DNA of 64,000 bases from Clostridium sp. D43t1_170807_H7 (GCF_015555905.1 NZ_JADNLK010000002.1:124001-188000), one strand, 5' to 3'; positions 9,084 to 17,864 are shown, counted from the stretch's first letter. Numbers and translations: made by a program. Notes: generated from the letters alone by a model not told the origin.

Positions 9084-10610
9084 TTAATTATTCACATATT
9101 GTCTTTTTATCTTTTTAGATGTTGTCTTATCAAATTCAGTGTCTCTTATACTAACTTTACTAATTCTTTTGTAGCTTGGTAATTCAGAATTATATACATC
9201 AATAATATTTTGAATTTCCTCTTCAATATTTTTAACTTTTCTTTTACTTAAATAATCGTAATCTGGAAATATTTCAGCTTTAATCACATTTTTATCTTCA
9301 CTAACAACTATTTCTTTTACCATTCTATTAATTGCCAATCCATTTTCAAGTTCTTCAGGAGATACATTTTCGCCGTTAGATAAAATTATAAGATTTTTTC
9401 TTCTACCAGTTATATATAGATAATTATCTTCATCTATATACCCCAAATCTCCTGTTTTTAGATATCCATTAACTAATGTTTCTTCTGTCTCCTTAGGCAT
9501 TTTATAATATCCCATCATAACACTAGGACCTTTAATGCAAATTTCACCATCTACAACTTTAACTTCACAACTGGATATTAATTGTCCTACAGATTCTCTC
9601 CTTACTTTTCCTGGTAAATTTGTACTTATTACCGGTGAACACTCTGTCATACCATAACCTTGTATTATATCTATTCCAAATTCCTTAAATCCATCAATAT
9701 ACTTTGGATTTAAATATGCTCCTCCACTATAAATAGTTCTTAAATTTCCTCCTAAGACCTCTTTTGCAACAAGCTTTTTAGGTAATATTGCACTTCCATC
9801 TATTAGTTTATTGTATAATCCCTCTATTACCATAGGTACAAGACACATAACTTCTGGCTTAAATAGTTTTAAATTTTTAGAGAATCTTATTACTGAATCA
9901 TTTATACAAATGCAAAGACCACAGTGTATTCCCTTTAAAATATCCATTGTAAAACAAAAAACATGATTTATAGGTAATACTGTCATAGAAACTGTTCCTG
10001 GCTTAAGCTTCATATCAAAAGCAGTTGCATTATCAGTAAGGTTTTTATGATTAAGCATTACACCTTTACTTTTTCCTGTAGTTCCTGACGTAAATAGTAT
10101 TGTACAAAGCTTTTCATTATCAATATCTACTTCAAAGTTTCCTCTGTTAGCAGCCATTAATTCATTTAATGATAAAGTAAAATCAGTATGAAGTTTTTCT
10201 GACATTGAAATTATATACTTTACTTTAGGACACTTTTCTTTAATCACATTAGCTACATCAACACTATTATTATCATATATCAATATTTCAGAATCCGATC
10301 TTTCTATAAGCTCACATACATCATTTACTGGCAACTTATCATCTATAGGAACAATTACTCCTCCTGAGTTTACAACTCCAAAATAACTAACAATCCAGGC
10401 ATAAGAAGTAGATCCTATTATTGCTACATGCTTACCTAACATATTTAAGGATTTTAATCCGTTGCTTACTGTTTCACTATCATTTTTTAAATCGTTATAG
10501 CTTCTTGTTTCTACTTGATTTTTACTTATTTTATATTTAAATGCTACACTATCACCATAATTTTCGGCTGCATAATTAATTATGTCTTTCATATTTTTAA
10601 TATTATTCAT
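9084..10610 (-). CDS. AMP-dependent acyl ligase (ANL family), stand-alone activation enzyme
   Basis: A 508-residue complete adenylate-forming enzyme. The P-loop TSGTTGKSKG is at 174-183, the YGMTECSP motif near 320, YLKTGDLGYID near 392, GRRKNLIILSNGENVSPEELE near 408, and the C-terminal catalytic lysine in TTSKKIKR (about 496-503). The NGENVSPEE hinge resembles acyl-CoA/acyl-ACP ligases more than amino-acid adenylation domains, so a fatty or other carboxylic acid is the more likely substrate. It is the last gene of the operon. Its ATG overlaps the phosphopantetheinyl transferase stop by 8 bases, with GGGAGG inside that gene. In context it should activate an acid for loading onto the small carrier protein upstream. 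Substrate unknown. Confidence 0.82.
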   Translation of the reverse strand: MNNIKNMKDIINYAAENYGDSVAFKYKISKNQVETRSYNDLKNDSETVSNGLKSLNMLGKHVAIIGSTSYAWIVSYFGVVNSGGVIVPIDDKLPVNDVCELIERSDSEILIYDNNSVDVANVIKEKCPKVKYIISMSEKLHTDFTLSLNELMAANRGNFEVDIDNEKLCTILFTSGTTGKSKGVMLNHKNLTDNATAFDMKLKPGTVSMTVLPINHVFCFTMDILKGIHCGLCICINDSVIRFSKNLKLFKPEVMCLVPMVIEGLYNKLIDGSAILPKKLVAKEVLGGNLRTIYSGGAYLNPKYIDGFKEFGIDIIQGYGMTECSPVISTNLPGKVRRESVGQLISSCEVKVVDGEICIKGPSVMMGYYKMPKETEETLVNGYLKTGDLGYIDEDNYLYITGRRKNLIILSNGENVSPEELENGLAINRMVKEIVVSEDKNVIKAEIFPDYDYLSKRKVKNIEEEIQNIIDVYNSELPSYKRISKVSIRDTEFDKTTSKKIKRQYVNN

Positions 10611-11187
10611 AATTATCCTCCCAAGCTACAGATATTATATATTCTTTATCATCTATCTTTATTTTTTCTTGGTTAAAACTAAATCCATTTAAATTACAAC
10701 TTATATTTTCTTCTCTTTTATTATTACTTAGAATCTTATCATTTATATAAAACTCTATATTTTTCATTCCATAAGATAAGCCAAATCCCTTAACCTTTAA
10801 TAAAGCTTCTTTTAACGTCCATATTCTAAAAAAATACTCTTCTTTATTATTTAAAGATAGTAATTTTAATAATTCTAATTCTGTTAATGATTTTTTCACT
10901 ACAAACTTATTAACTTGTTTTATATCTTCAATATCTATACCGACATTTCTTTTACTTATTATGCAAACCACGATATTATTGCAATGACTAATACTAAAAT
11001 AAAAAGGACTATTTTCTAAATAAGGCTTTCCATTTAAGCCATATTTATATTTCAAGTCCTCTTTCTTAAAATGAAATTTTTCTATTAAGTTTTCTTCTAA
11101 TAAACTGAATGCAGCATCATGAAGTTCTTTATTCTGCTCAGATTTTGAGATATTTTTATCTATGGAAATTTTTTTATATAAGTACAT
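10603..11187 (-). CDS. 4'-phosphopantetheinyl transferase, Sfp type
   Basis: A 194-residue Sfp-superfamily enzyme that moves 4'-phosphopantetheine from CoA to a serine on a carrier protein. Key motifs are VGIDIE at 82-87 (metal-binding acidic pair) and RIWTLKEALLK at 121-131 (W-x-x-KEA-x-x-K). FSISHCN at 64-70 is the substrate-binding histidine region. The gene overlaps the carrier-protein gene by 14 bases at its start and the AMP ligase by 8 at its end, so it is translationally coupled. A dedicated transferase inside the operon implies the carrier protein is primed separately from fatty-acid ACP, which AcpS normally handles. Family assignment is firm. Target specificity is inferred. Confidence 0.88.
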   Translation of the reverse strand: MYLYKKISIDKNISKSEQNKELHDAAFSLLEENLIEKFHFKKEDLKYKYGLNGKPYLENSPFYFSISHCNNIVVCIISKRNVGIDIEDIKQVNKFVVKKSLTELELLKLLSLNNKEEYFFRIWTLKEALLKVKGFGLSYGMKNIEFYINDKILSNNKREENISCNLNGFSFNQEKIKIDDKEYIISVAWEDNYE

Positions 11188-11419
11188 TTTCTTCAGTAAA
11201 ATTACTTATATAATCTAATAAATCTGCAATTGAAACAAGTTTAAGTACTTCTTTTTCATCCACTTCTAAATCAAATTCTTCTTCTATTTCACCAATAATA
11301 CTCATAAGCTCATAAGAATTTAATCCTAAATCTTCAGCTAATCTTGTTTCTAATGTAACTTCCTCCAAGTTTGTATCTATATATTTACTTAATATTTCTT
11401 TTATCTTATCAAATACCAT
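11174..11419 (-). CDS. Discrete acyl/peptidyl carrier protein
   Basis: An 81-residue acidic four-helix carrier protein. The attachment serine is S35 in DLGLNSYELMS, with asparagine replacing the aspartate of the usual DSL motif. The downstream IGEIEEEFDLEVDE is the typical acidic recognition helix. Strong ribosome site AGGGGGT. It lies between the condensation protein and its own phosphopantetheinyl transferase, so it is almost certainly the thioester carrier of this pathway rather than the fatty-acid AcpP, which normally sits with fab genes. Whether it carries an aminoacyl or a fatty acyl group is unknown. Confidence 0.88.
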   Translation of the reverse strand: MVFDKIKEILSKYIDTNLEEVTLETRLAEDLGLNSYELMSIIGEIEEEFDLEVDEKEVLKLVSIADLLDYISNFTEENVLI

Positions 11420-11433
11420 AATACCCCCTAAGA

Positions 11434-12852
11434 TTAAACACTTTCTATTATTTCCCCAACACTCTTATATGGATTATTAATACCTTCAAACAATATTTTA
11501 CAGATATAATAATACATATACTCTAATTTCTCTGGTGTAACTTTTCCTGTTTTATACTCAAAATTAAAACTTAATCCATTATCATTAGCTCTATGCATTA
11601 CTGTCAAATACAATGTATGAGCACAAACACCATTTGAATACCACTTAGTTTTATAATCAATATTGCTGAAATCTATAGTTTGTCCTGACTTCAGTTTTGT
11701 ATCTTTCATAGTTAATGGTTGATATGTTAAACTAAATGGCTCATAAGTTTGCCCAGGTTGATTATTATAAAATTCAGTTCTATATGTTAAATAATCAACA
11801 GGATTAAAATCAGCGTGACGGAATAAATTATTTTGAGCTTCCCTTATTTTTTCTATACCATCCATAAAAGTTTCATTTTTATTAACAATAGTTCTACAAG
11901 GGAAGCAATGAATTCTTGTACCTCCACTTCTTTTTTCAGATATTGTAGCTCTTCTTGCAATTGCACTCATTATTGAAACATCATCTTGATAATTAAACTT
12001 TTGAAGGTATGTTCTAAGCCCCATAATTAGTAAACATACCATAGGAACTTTATTTTTTTCACAGAACTCTAATAATCTATGTGATGGATACTCCTCTAAA
12101 TTAAATACTGTAATATTAGCATCAACATTATTACTAACATTAGTAACATTTCTTATATTATCATTGCCTCTTTTACGCCTTTCTTCTAATAATCTTTCTA
12201 TTCCATTAATATCATTATAAATAGGTTCTGATTCCTCAATTAAGTTTTTAAAAAATTGTATATCTCTTTCCTTAGCTTTTGAATTTGCTTCATACTCTAA
12301 ATCTTTTTCTAACTGCTTTATATATGAATACATTTCTTTTGGATACTCTACGCCTTCATATCTCTTATTACAGTAAATTTCAATTATATCTCTGAAAAAT
12401 ACTATTATAGATTGTGCATCCATAGTCATATGATCAACTAATAAATAAATACCTTTATAGTTATCTGGCGTAACAATCATTACTACTCTATTTAATGGTG
12501 AATCTTCTCTATCAAAAGGGGTTTCCGTCCATTCTCTCATTTTAGCTTCAGCATCTTCCATTCTCCAATTAGAGAAATCAAAAAACTCAATATCCCTTTC
12601 TTCTCGCTCTGCTACATATTGCATTACATTACCTTCTAAATCTGTAACAAGTCTAAGTCGCATAGATTCACATCTTGAATAAGCTTCATATATTGATTCT
12701 TTTAAAATTCTAAAGTCAATATCTTCTTTTATAGTTAAACTTGTACCTATATTTAAAACTTGCTTTTTAGGACAATATTTTAACGTATAAAAGTGTAATT
12801 TTTGAGCTGCTGTTAATGGATATAATTTCTTATTATTAACTTCCTTAAACAT
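11434..12852 (-). CDS. Stand-alone NRPS-type condensation domain protein
   Basis: A 472-residue protein matching the condensation-domain fold. It starts YPLTAAQKLHF, the C1-like motif, near 11-21. The active-site motif is D140-H141-MTM-D145-A146, so the catalytic second histidine and the aspartate of HHxxxDG are kept while the first H is D and the final G is A. The later RRATISEKRSGGTRIHCFPCRTIV region corresponds to the floor-loop part. No adenylation or carrier domain is fused. It should join the acyl group on the carrier protein to an amine or alcohol acceptor. Its ATG overlaps the end of the hydrolase gene by 8 bases. It could also resemble acyltransferases of the same superfamily (PapA-like). 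Product unknown. Confidence 0.8.
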   Translation of the reverse strand: MFKEVNNKKLYPLTAAQKLHFYTLKYCPKKQVLNIGTSLTIKEDIDFRILKESIYEAYSRCESMRLRLVTDLEGNVMQYVAEREERDIEFFDFSNWRMEDAEAKMREWTETPFDREDSPLNRVVMIVTPDNYKGIYLLVDHMTMDAQSIIVFFRDIIEIYCNKRYEGVEYPKEMYSYIKQLEKDLEYEANSKAKERDIQFFKNLIEESEPIYNDINGIERLLEERRKRGNDNIRNVTNVSNNVDANITVFNLEEYPSHRLLEFCEKNKVPMVCLLIMGLRTYLQKFNYQDDVSIMSAIARRATISEKRSGGTRIHCFPCRTIVNKNETFMDGIEKIREAQNNLFRHADFNPVDYLTYRTEFYNNQPGQTYEPFSLTYQPLTMKDTKLKSGQTIDFSNIDYKTKWYSNGVCAHTLYLTVMHRANDNGLSFNFEYKTGKVTPEKLEYMYYYICKILFEGINNPYKSVGEIIESV

Positions 12853-13810
12853 TAATTTTCACTTCCTTATCAGATAGATATCTTTTTATAAAATCATCAA
12901 CTTTTCTTTCATACTGTTGTTTCTCCTTATAGTAAGATTCGGCATGACCTGCTCCCTTTACTATAAATATGGCCTTTGGCGATGCACAATTTTCATATAT
13001 TCTTTCACTCATACTACAAGGAACAAATGTATCATTATCTCCATGTATTAACAATATTGGTACTTTTGCCTTCCTTACTTCTTCAGCTGCATTGCATTGA
13101 TCTAAACTATATCCAGCTAACCTTTTAGTCATTCTGCTGGCTATATTAATAATAGGAAATGGTGGCATATGATACATACTTTTTAATACTTCACTAAATA
13201 CTTCTGCTGGTGAGGTAAATGCACAATCTGAAATTATGCCTTTTACATTAGTAGGAAGTTCTAATCCTGATGCCATTAATACTGTAGCTCCTCCCATAGA
13301 TGTTCCATGTAATAATATTTCACAGTCATCACCTAATAAAGAAATGACATATTCAATCCATCTCATAAGGTCATTTCTATCTAAGCATCCAAACCCAATA
13401 TATTTACCTTCACTTTCTCCATGTGCCCTAGCATCTATCATGAGAATATTAAAATCTCTCTCTAAATAAAATCTAGATATTGCAGCATAATCACTTATCC
13501 CAGCAGTGCTTGAATATCCATGCAAACAAATAACTATCTTTTTAGAATTTTCTTTAGGAAATAATATACCATGTAATTTTAAGTTATCATCAGACTTTAT
13601 ATAAACATCATTATGCTCTTGATTGATAAGCCAATCCTTCTTCTTCTTAATTTCAGGAATATATTTAACCCAGTCTGTCCCTGACATCTTTTTAGTTCTT
13701 TCAACATCAGCCTTGTTCCTTATTAAAGTTCTTTTTAACAAATATGATGCTATTGTTACTTCTGCTGCTGCAAAACATAATATTCCACCAATTATTAATT
13801 TTTTACTCAA
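12845..13810 (-). CDS. Membrane-anchored alpha/beta hydrolase
   Basis: A serine hydrolase with an N-terminal membrane segment (LIIGGILCFAAAEVTIASYLL). HGTSMGGA holds the nucleophile elbow serine. ICLHGYSSTAG is the oxyanion-hole loop, LIHGDNDTFVP carries the acid, and GAGHAES the catalytic histidine. I place the start at the TTG at 13810, 4 bases after GAGAGGTG, giving 321 residues. An upstream TTG at 13843 would add 11 residues but has no ribosome site. It lies between the MerR gene and the condensation protein with overlap on the latter, so it is part of the same operon. It may release, trim or detoxify the product as a thioesterase/esterase. Substrate unknown. Confidence 0.8.
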   Translation of the reverse strand: MSKKLIIGGILCFAAAEVTIASYLLKRTLIRNKADVERTKKMSGTDWVKYIPEIKKKKDWLINQEHNDVYIKSDDNLKLHGILFPKENSKKIVICLHGYSSTAGISDYAAISRFYLERDFNILMIDARAHGESEGKYIGFGCLDRNDLMRWIEYVISLLGDDCEILLHGTSMGGATVLMASGLELPTNVKGIISDCAFTSPAEVFSEVLKSMYHMPPFPIINIASRMTKRLAGYSLDQCNAAEEVRKAKVPILLIHGDNDTFVPCSMSERIYENCASPKAIFIVKGAGHAESYYKEKQQYERKVDDFIKRYLSDKEVKINV

Positions 13811-13846
13811 TTTACACCTCTCAATTAGTGAAATTTTGGCCAAAAT

Positions 13847-14254
13847 TTACTTATATTTTTTATTAATTTGAAACATATTTTCATCATCTAATATATCTGC
13901 TACGGCATAATCATATTGCCTTAATTTTTGAGTTGCCATTTCTAAACTATTTATTGTATCTTTAATCTTCTTTTTTATATACTCTCTATATTTGCACATT
14001 AACTCTCTTCTTTCAGCTATAGTTTCATCACCCTTTAAATACAAAGCGATATATTCCTTTATATTCGAAATTGGCATATCAATATCTCTAAGATTTATAA
14101 GCATTCTTATCCATTCTAAATCTTCTTCTGTATATCTTCTTACCCCATTTTCATCTTTTCTAACAAATGGTGTTAATCCTTCTTTGTCATAATATCTAAG
14201 AGTGTATATTGAAATATTAAGTTTTTTAGATGCATCTTTTATTAAATATTCCAT
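13847..14254 (-). CDS. MerR-family transcriptional regulator heading the operon
   Basis: A 135-residue MerR protein. The N-terminal winged helix-turn-helix covers about residues 1-70 (SIYTLRYYDKEGLTPF, then GVRRYTEEDLEWI). A single long dimerisation helix follows (REYIKKKIKDTINSLEMAT), and a short C-terminal tail lacks the cysteines of metal sensors. It is therefore of the small-effector or redox-independent class, and its ligand is not deducible. Ribosome site CAGGAGGGA lies 5 bases before the ATG. It is first in an operon whose promoter carries the MerR-type 19-bp spacer, so autoregulation and control of the assembly-line genes are strongly implied. Confidence 0.9.
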   Translation of the reverse strand: MEYLIKDASKKLNISIYTLRYYDKEGLTPFVRKDENGVRRYTEEDLEWIRMLINLRDIDMPISNIKEYIALYLKGDETIAERRELMCKYREYIKKKIKDTINSLEMATQKLRQYDYAVADILDDENMFQINKKYK

Positions 14255-14274
14255 TTTATCCCTCCTGTAAATTT

Positions 14275-14305
14275 ATTATAAATGCTAGAGTACACTCTAT
14301 GTCAA
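14275..14305 (-). promoter_or_regulatory. MerR-type promoter with 19-bp spacer and operator dyad
   Basis: On the minus strand, a perfect TTGACA (14300-14305) and a perfect TATAAT (14275-14280) are separated by exactly 19 bp instead of 17. Inside the spacer is a perfect inverted repeat, TAGAGT-GT-ACTCTA (14286-14299). An elongated spacer with a central dyad is the hallmark of promoters that MerR proteins activate by underwinding DNA. The predicted transcript starts about 14 bases before the MerR ATG. Confidence 0.88.
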
Positions 14306-14620
14306 ACATGATATTATTACATAGTTTTCCAATAAATTTATTAATTTTATATATTTCCTCGGAAATATATATATTTTTTTATTATATTATGTCATTTAAA
14401 CCTTTACTTTTATTTCCAATTTTTTTTATGTTTAATATATATTTTTTGCTTTATATTATTTTTGTAAAATTAACCTCATGACTATTCAAATTAATCAACA
14501 TTTTCTGGTACATATATTGAATTAGTTTATTTTTAATTTATAAAAGTAGTATAATATAGATAAAATTGCCAAAATAAATACAACTATTATTCCAAATCTA
14601 AAAGAAGGAGTGAACATAAC
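14306..14620. other. AT-rich intergenic region between MerR promoter and ABC transporter
   Basis: About 315 bases that are extremely AT-rich, with no convincing gene. A TATAAT-like hexamer near 14551 may belong to the ABC transporter promoter, but no clear -35 accompanies it. The transporter ribosome site AGAAGGAGTG is at its right end. No second copy of the MerR dyad is visible. Confidence 0.5.
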
Positions 14621-17401
14621 ATGCTTCAAATTCAGAAAATATATAAAAAATACGTTACTGGCGATTTAGAACAAACTGCTCTAGATGGAGTCTCTTTAAA
14701 TCTAAGAGATAATGAATTCGTTGCAATCTTAGGTCCTAGTGGCTCAGGAAAAACAACATTATTAAACGTCATTGGAGGGCTCGACCGTTATGACAGCGGT
14801 GATCTAATTATCAATGGAATTTCTACTAAAAAATATAAAGATAGAGATTGGGATTCTTATAGAAATCATACTATCGGATTTGTATTTCAAAGCTATAACC
14901 TAATTCCCCATCAAACTGTTCTTTCAAATGTTGAGTTAGCTTTAACTATTTCTGGTATATCCAAGTCAGAAAGAAAAAGACGAGCAACAGAAGCTCTAGA
15001 AAAAGTAGGTCTTGGAAAACAACTTCATAAAAAACCTAATCAAATGTCTGGTGGTCAAATGCAACGTGTTGCTATTGCAAGAGCATTAGTAAATGATCCA
15101 GAAATATTATTAGCTGATGAACCAACTGGAGCACTTGATAGTGAAACTAGTATTCAAGTTATGGATTTATTAAAAGAAGTAGCTAAAGACAGATTAGTTG
15201 TTATGGTAACTCATAATCCTGAATTAGCAGAACAATATGCTAATCGTATTGTTAGAGTAAAAGATGGACATATTATAGATGATTCTAATCCTTATGAAGT
15301 AGATACCAAAAATATGGCTCCACCTAAACATGAAAATATGGGTAAAGCTTCAATGTCATTACTAACTTCATTATCTCTAAGCTTTAACAATTTAAAAACA
15401 AAGAAGGGAAGAACTCTTTTAACTTCATTTGCAGGATCAATAGGTATTATTGGAATTGCCTTAATTTTGTCCCTTAGTAATGGAGTTAATACTTATATTG
15501 ATAATATTCAAAAAGAGACTATGACATCATATCCAATATCTATTGAGGCTGAAACAATTGACCTTAGTAGTATAATGTCTTCAGGTGGACCTACAGCTGG
15601 ACAAACTAACGATGCTAATCACGATTTAGATGCAATTTATTCAAATGGATCAGGCCTTGAAATGGCATCTACTATGACAAGTAGTTTTACTGAAAATAAT
15701 TTAACTGCATTTAAAAAATATTTAGATAATCCTGATAGTGAAATAAATAAATATGTAGGTGAAAATGGTATAATATACTCTTATAATACAAAATTTGGTG
15801 TTTATACAAAAGATCCAGATGGGACTTTTGTAAATACAGATGGAAGCACACTAACAGATAAAAATAGTTCTATAAGTACAATGATGGGAATGTCTAATAT
15901 GTCTCCAATGTCAAACATGTCTGGACTTCCTGGAATGACATCAAGTTCAAGCAACTTTAGTGAATTACTTCCTGGTAAAGATGGTGAATCAGTAAGTGAA
16001 GCCGTTAAGGAAAGCTATGACTTGCTATATGGTAGTTGGCCTACTGATTATGATGAAGTTATACTTGCATTAGATGCTAACAATGAAATTTCTAGTACTA
16101 CACTTTATCAATTAGGTATTTTGCCAAGCTCTGAATATAAGGAGTTAATTAATAAAATAGAAAACGGTGAAGAAATTAAACTAGAAAGTAAAAGCTGGAA
16201 TTATGAAGATATATGTAATAAAGAATTCTATATGATTCCTGAATGCAATACTTATATAGCAAATGGCGATGGTACATTTAAATCTATAAAAGAAGATACA
16301 GCTGAAATGGAAAAATTAATGAATAACGCTATAAAATTAAAAATAACAGGTGTTGTTCGTCCACAAGAAAATGCTAAAAATGCCTCAATTTCTACTGCAC
16401 TAGGATATACAAGAGCACTTACTAATTATATTATCCAATATACAGATGATAGTGAAGTTGTTAAAGCTCAAAAAGAAAATCCAACTATTAATGTATTAAA
16501 TGGTATGGAATTTTCTCCATCTACTGATGATGAAAAAATAGCAGATGCAAAGAAATATTTAGGAAGTCTTGGAGTTTCTGATAAAGCAAGTCTCTTTAAG
16601 ACAATGATGTACTCTATGCAAACTACAAATGACGGAATGTCAAATATGGACAATCCATCAATGCAAGCTGGAACACCAGATATATCAACTATGAGTGAAG
16701 AACAACTTGCTGCTATGTTAGATGAATATCTAAAATCACCAGATAATGATACATTACTTAAAATTTATGATGCATATATTTCTACAGGAACTTATGATGA
16801 TAATATGACTACTTTTGGTGTAGTAAGCTTAGATGCCCCTTCTTCTATTAACATATATACAGATAGCTTCGAAAACAAAGAATCTATTTCTGATTGTATT
16901 GAAGATTATAATTCAACTGCAAGTGAAGAAGATCAAATTAGCTATACAGATTATATTGGAATACTATTATCTTCTGTTACTACAATAATTAATGTTATAT
17001 CATATGTACTAATTGCATTTGTAGCAGTTTCCCTTGTTGTTTCTTCTATTATGATTGGAATTATTACATTCATATCTGTAATGGAGCGTACTAAAGAAAT
17101 TGGTATTTTACGTGCTATTGGTGCATCAAAACATAATATATCTCAAGTATTTAATGCTGAAACATTTATTATTGGACTTTGCTCTGGATTATTAGGGGTT
17201 GGAATTTCATTGTTATTATTAATTCCTATAAATTCTATTATTCATTCATTATTAGGTATGGATACTGTTAATGCTTCATTACCTATATCTAGTGCAATAA
17301 TATTAATTATACTTAGCATGATTCTTACTATTATTGGTGGATTTATACCATCAAAGAAGGCTGCTAAAAAAGATCCTGTTACAGCACTTAGAACAGAATA
17401 A
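14621..17401 (+). CDS. MacB-like ABC transporter, ATPase fused to permease
   Basis: A 926-residue fusion. The ATPase domain (1-230) has Walker A GPSGSGKTT at 38-46, signature MSGGQMQRVAIARAL near 145, and ADEPTGALDSET. A first membrane helix follows (about 263-286, FAGSIGIIGIALILSL). Then comes a ~480-residue extracytoplasmic domain. Three C-terminal helices contain the FtsX/MacB hallmark ERTKEIGILRAIGASK. The ectodomain is much longer than in MacB and has a Met/Ser-rich patch at about 420-447. Clostridial transporters of this shape are usually implicated in export of or resistance to antimicrobial peptides and lipids. It is divergent from the MerR operon, and a shared function is possible but unproven. 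Ribosome site GAAGGAGTG. Confidence 0.85.
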   Translation: MLQIQKIYKKYVTGDLEQTALDGVSLNLRDNEFVAILGPSGSGKTTLLNVIGGLDRYDSGDLIINGISTKKYKDRDWDSYRNHTIGFVFQSYNLIPHQTVLSNVELALTISGISKSERKRRATEALEKVGLGKQLHKKPNQMSGGQMQRVAIARALVNDPEILLADEPTGALDSETSIQVMDLLKEVAKDRLVVMVTHNPELAEQYANRIVRVKDGHIIDDSNPYEVDTKNMAPPKHENMGKASMSLLTSLSLSFNNLKTKKGRTLLTSFAGSIGIIGIALILSLSNGVNTYIDNIQKETMTSYPISIEAETIDLSSIMSSGGPTAGQTNDANHDLDAIYSNGSGLEMASTMTSSFTENNLTAFKKYLDNPDSEINKYVGENGIIYSYNTKFGVYTKDPDGTFVNTDGSTLTDKNSSISTMMGMSNMSPMSNMSGLPGMTSSSSNFSELLPGKDGESVSEAVKESYDLLYGSWPTDYDEVILALDANNEISSTTLYQLGILPSSEYKELINKIENGEEIKLESKSWNYEDICNKEFYMIPECNTYIANGDGTFKSIKEDTAEMEKLMNNAIKLKITGVVRPQENAKNASISTALGYTRALTNYIIQYTDDSEVVKAQKENPTINVLNGMEFSPSTDDEKIADAKKYLGSLGVSDKASLFKTMMYSMQTTNDGMSNMDNPSMQAGTPDISTMSEEQLAAMLDEYLKSPDNDTLLKIYDAYISTGTYDDNMTTFGVVSLDAPSSINIYTDSFENKESISDCIEDYNSTASEEDQISYTDYIGILLSSVTTIINVISYVLIAFVAVSLVVSSIMIGIITFISVMERTKEIGILRAIGASKHNISQVFNAETFIIGLCSGLLGVGISLLLLIPINSIIHSLLGMDTVNASLPISSAIILIILSMILTIIGGFIPSKKAAKKDPVTALRTE

Positions 17402-17432
17402 TTTTTAAAATATAATTTCAAATATCATTAAT

Positions 17433-17474
17433 AAAATAAGCGATATCAAAGTATCATTCGATATCGCTTATTTT
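17433..17474. terminator. Bidirectional terminator between transporter and thioesterase
   Basis: A perfect 15-bp stem (17433-17447 with 17460-17474) with a 12-base loop, A tract on one side and T tract on the other. It serves the two convergent genes. Confidence 0.85.
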
Positions 17475-17483
17475 CATTTTATA

Positions 17484-17864
17484 TTATTTATTATCAGTTT
17501 TCTTTTGAAAATCTTCATTATCAATTATAAAACGCTCATGTATTCCTTCACCAATTTTTCCACGTTCATCGAATGCTTCAACTTTGAATACAAGTCTTCT
17601 TCTATCTACTTCAATTAACTCACTTTTTGCAGTTACTTCCATCCCTATAGGTGTACTAGATAAATGTTTTACATTCATAACTGTTCCAACGCTACCTTTT
17701 CCATCTTCTAATTCACTTTGAACACTTTTATAAGCAGCTTCTTCCATAAGTGCAACCATAGAAGGTGTTGCATATACATTTAACTCTCCACTTCTTAAAG
17801 TCTTTGCAATATTATTTTCATTTACAGTATCCTTAGCTTCACCACTTATTCCTATATTAATCAT
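17484..17864 (-). CDS. FlK-like hotdog-fold acyl-CoA thioesterase
   Basis: A 126-residue single hotdog domain. TPSMVALMEEAAYKSV (about 33-48) carries the glutamate of the thioesterase active site on the central helix, and VNVKHLSSTPIGMEVTAKSEL-like sequence in the middle matches the FlK/YbaW-type strand with the conserved histidine-threonine region (KHLSSTPIG). GEGIHERFIID near the end is typical of the family. It probably hydrolyses a small acyl-CoA in the cytosol. FlK itself acts on fluoroacetyl-CoA, but that specificity should not be assumed here. It is monocistronic with a strong AGTAGGAGG site. Confidence 0.75.
   Translation of the reverse strand: MINIGISGEAKDTVNENNIAKTLRSGELNVYATPSMVALMEEAAYKSVQSELEDGKGSVGTVMNVKHLSSTPIGMEVTAKSELIEVDRRRLVFKVEAFDERGKIGEGIHERFIIDNEDFQKKTDNK

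Noticed and set aside
9084..10610. Amino-acid adenylation (NRPS A) domain
   Set aside because: The hinge and C-terminal motifs look more like acyl ligases; an amino acid substrate cannot be excluded but is not supported.
14230..14481. Plus-strand 83-codon frame beside the MerR gene
   Set aside because: It runs across the MerR start and the minus-strand MerR promoter, is of low complexity (Ile/Phe/Leu) and lacks a ribosome site.
17484..17864. Specific fluoroacetyl-CoA thioesterase function
   Set aside because: Only the FlK-like fold is supported; nothing suggests organofluorine metabolism.
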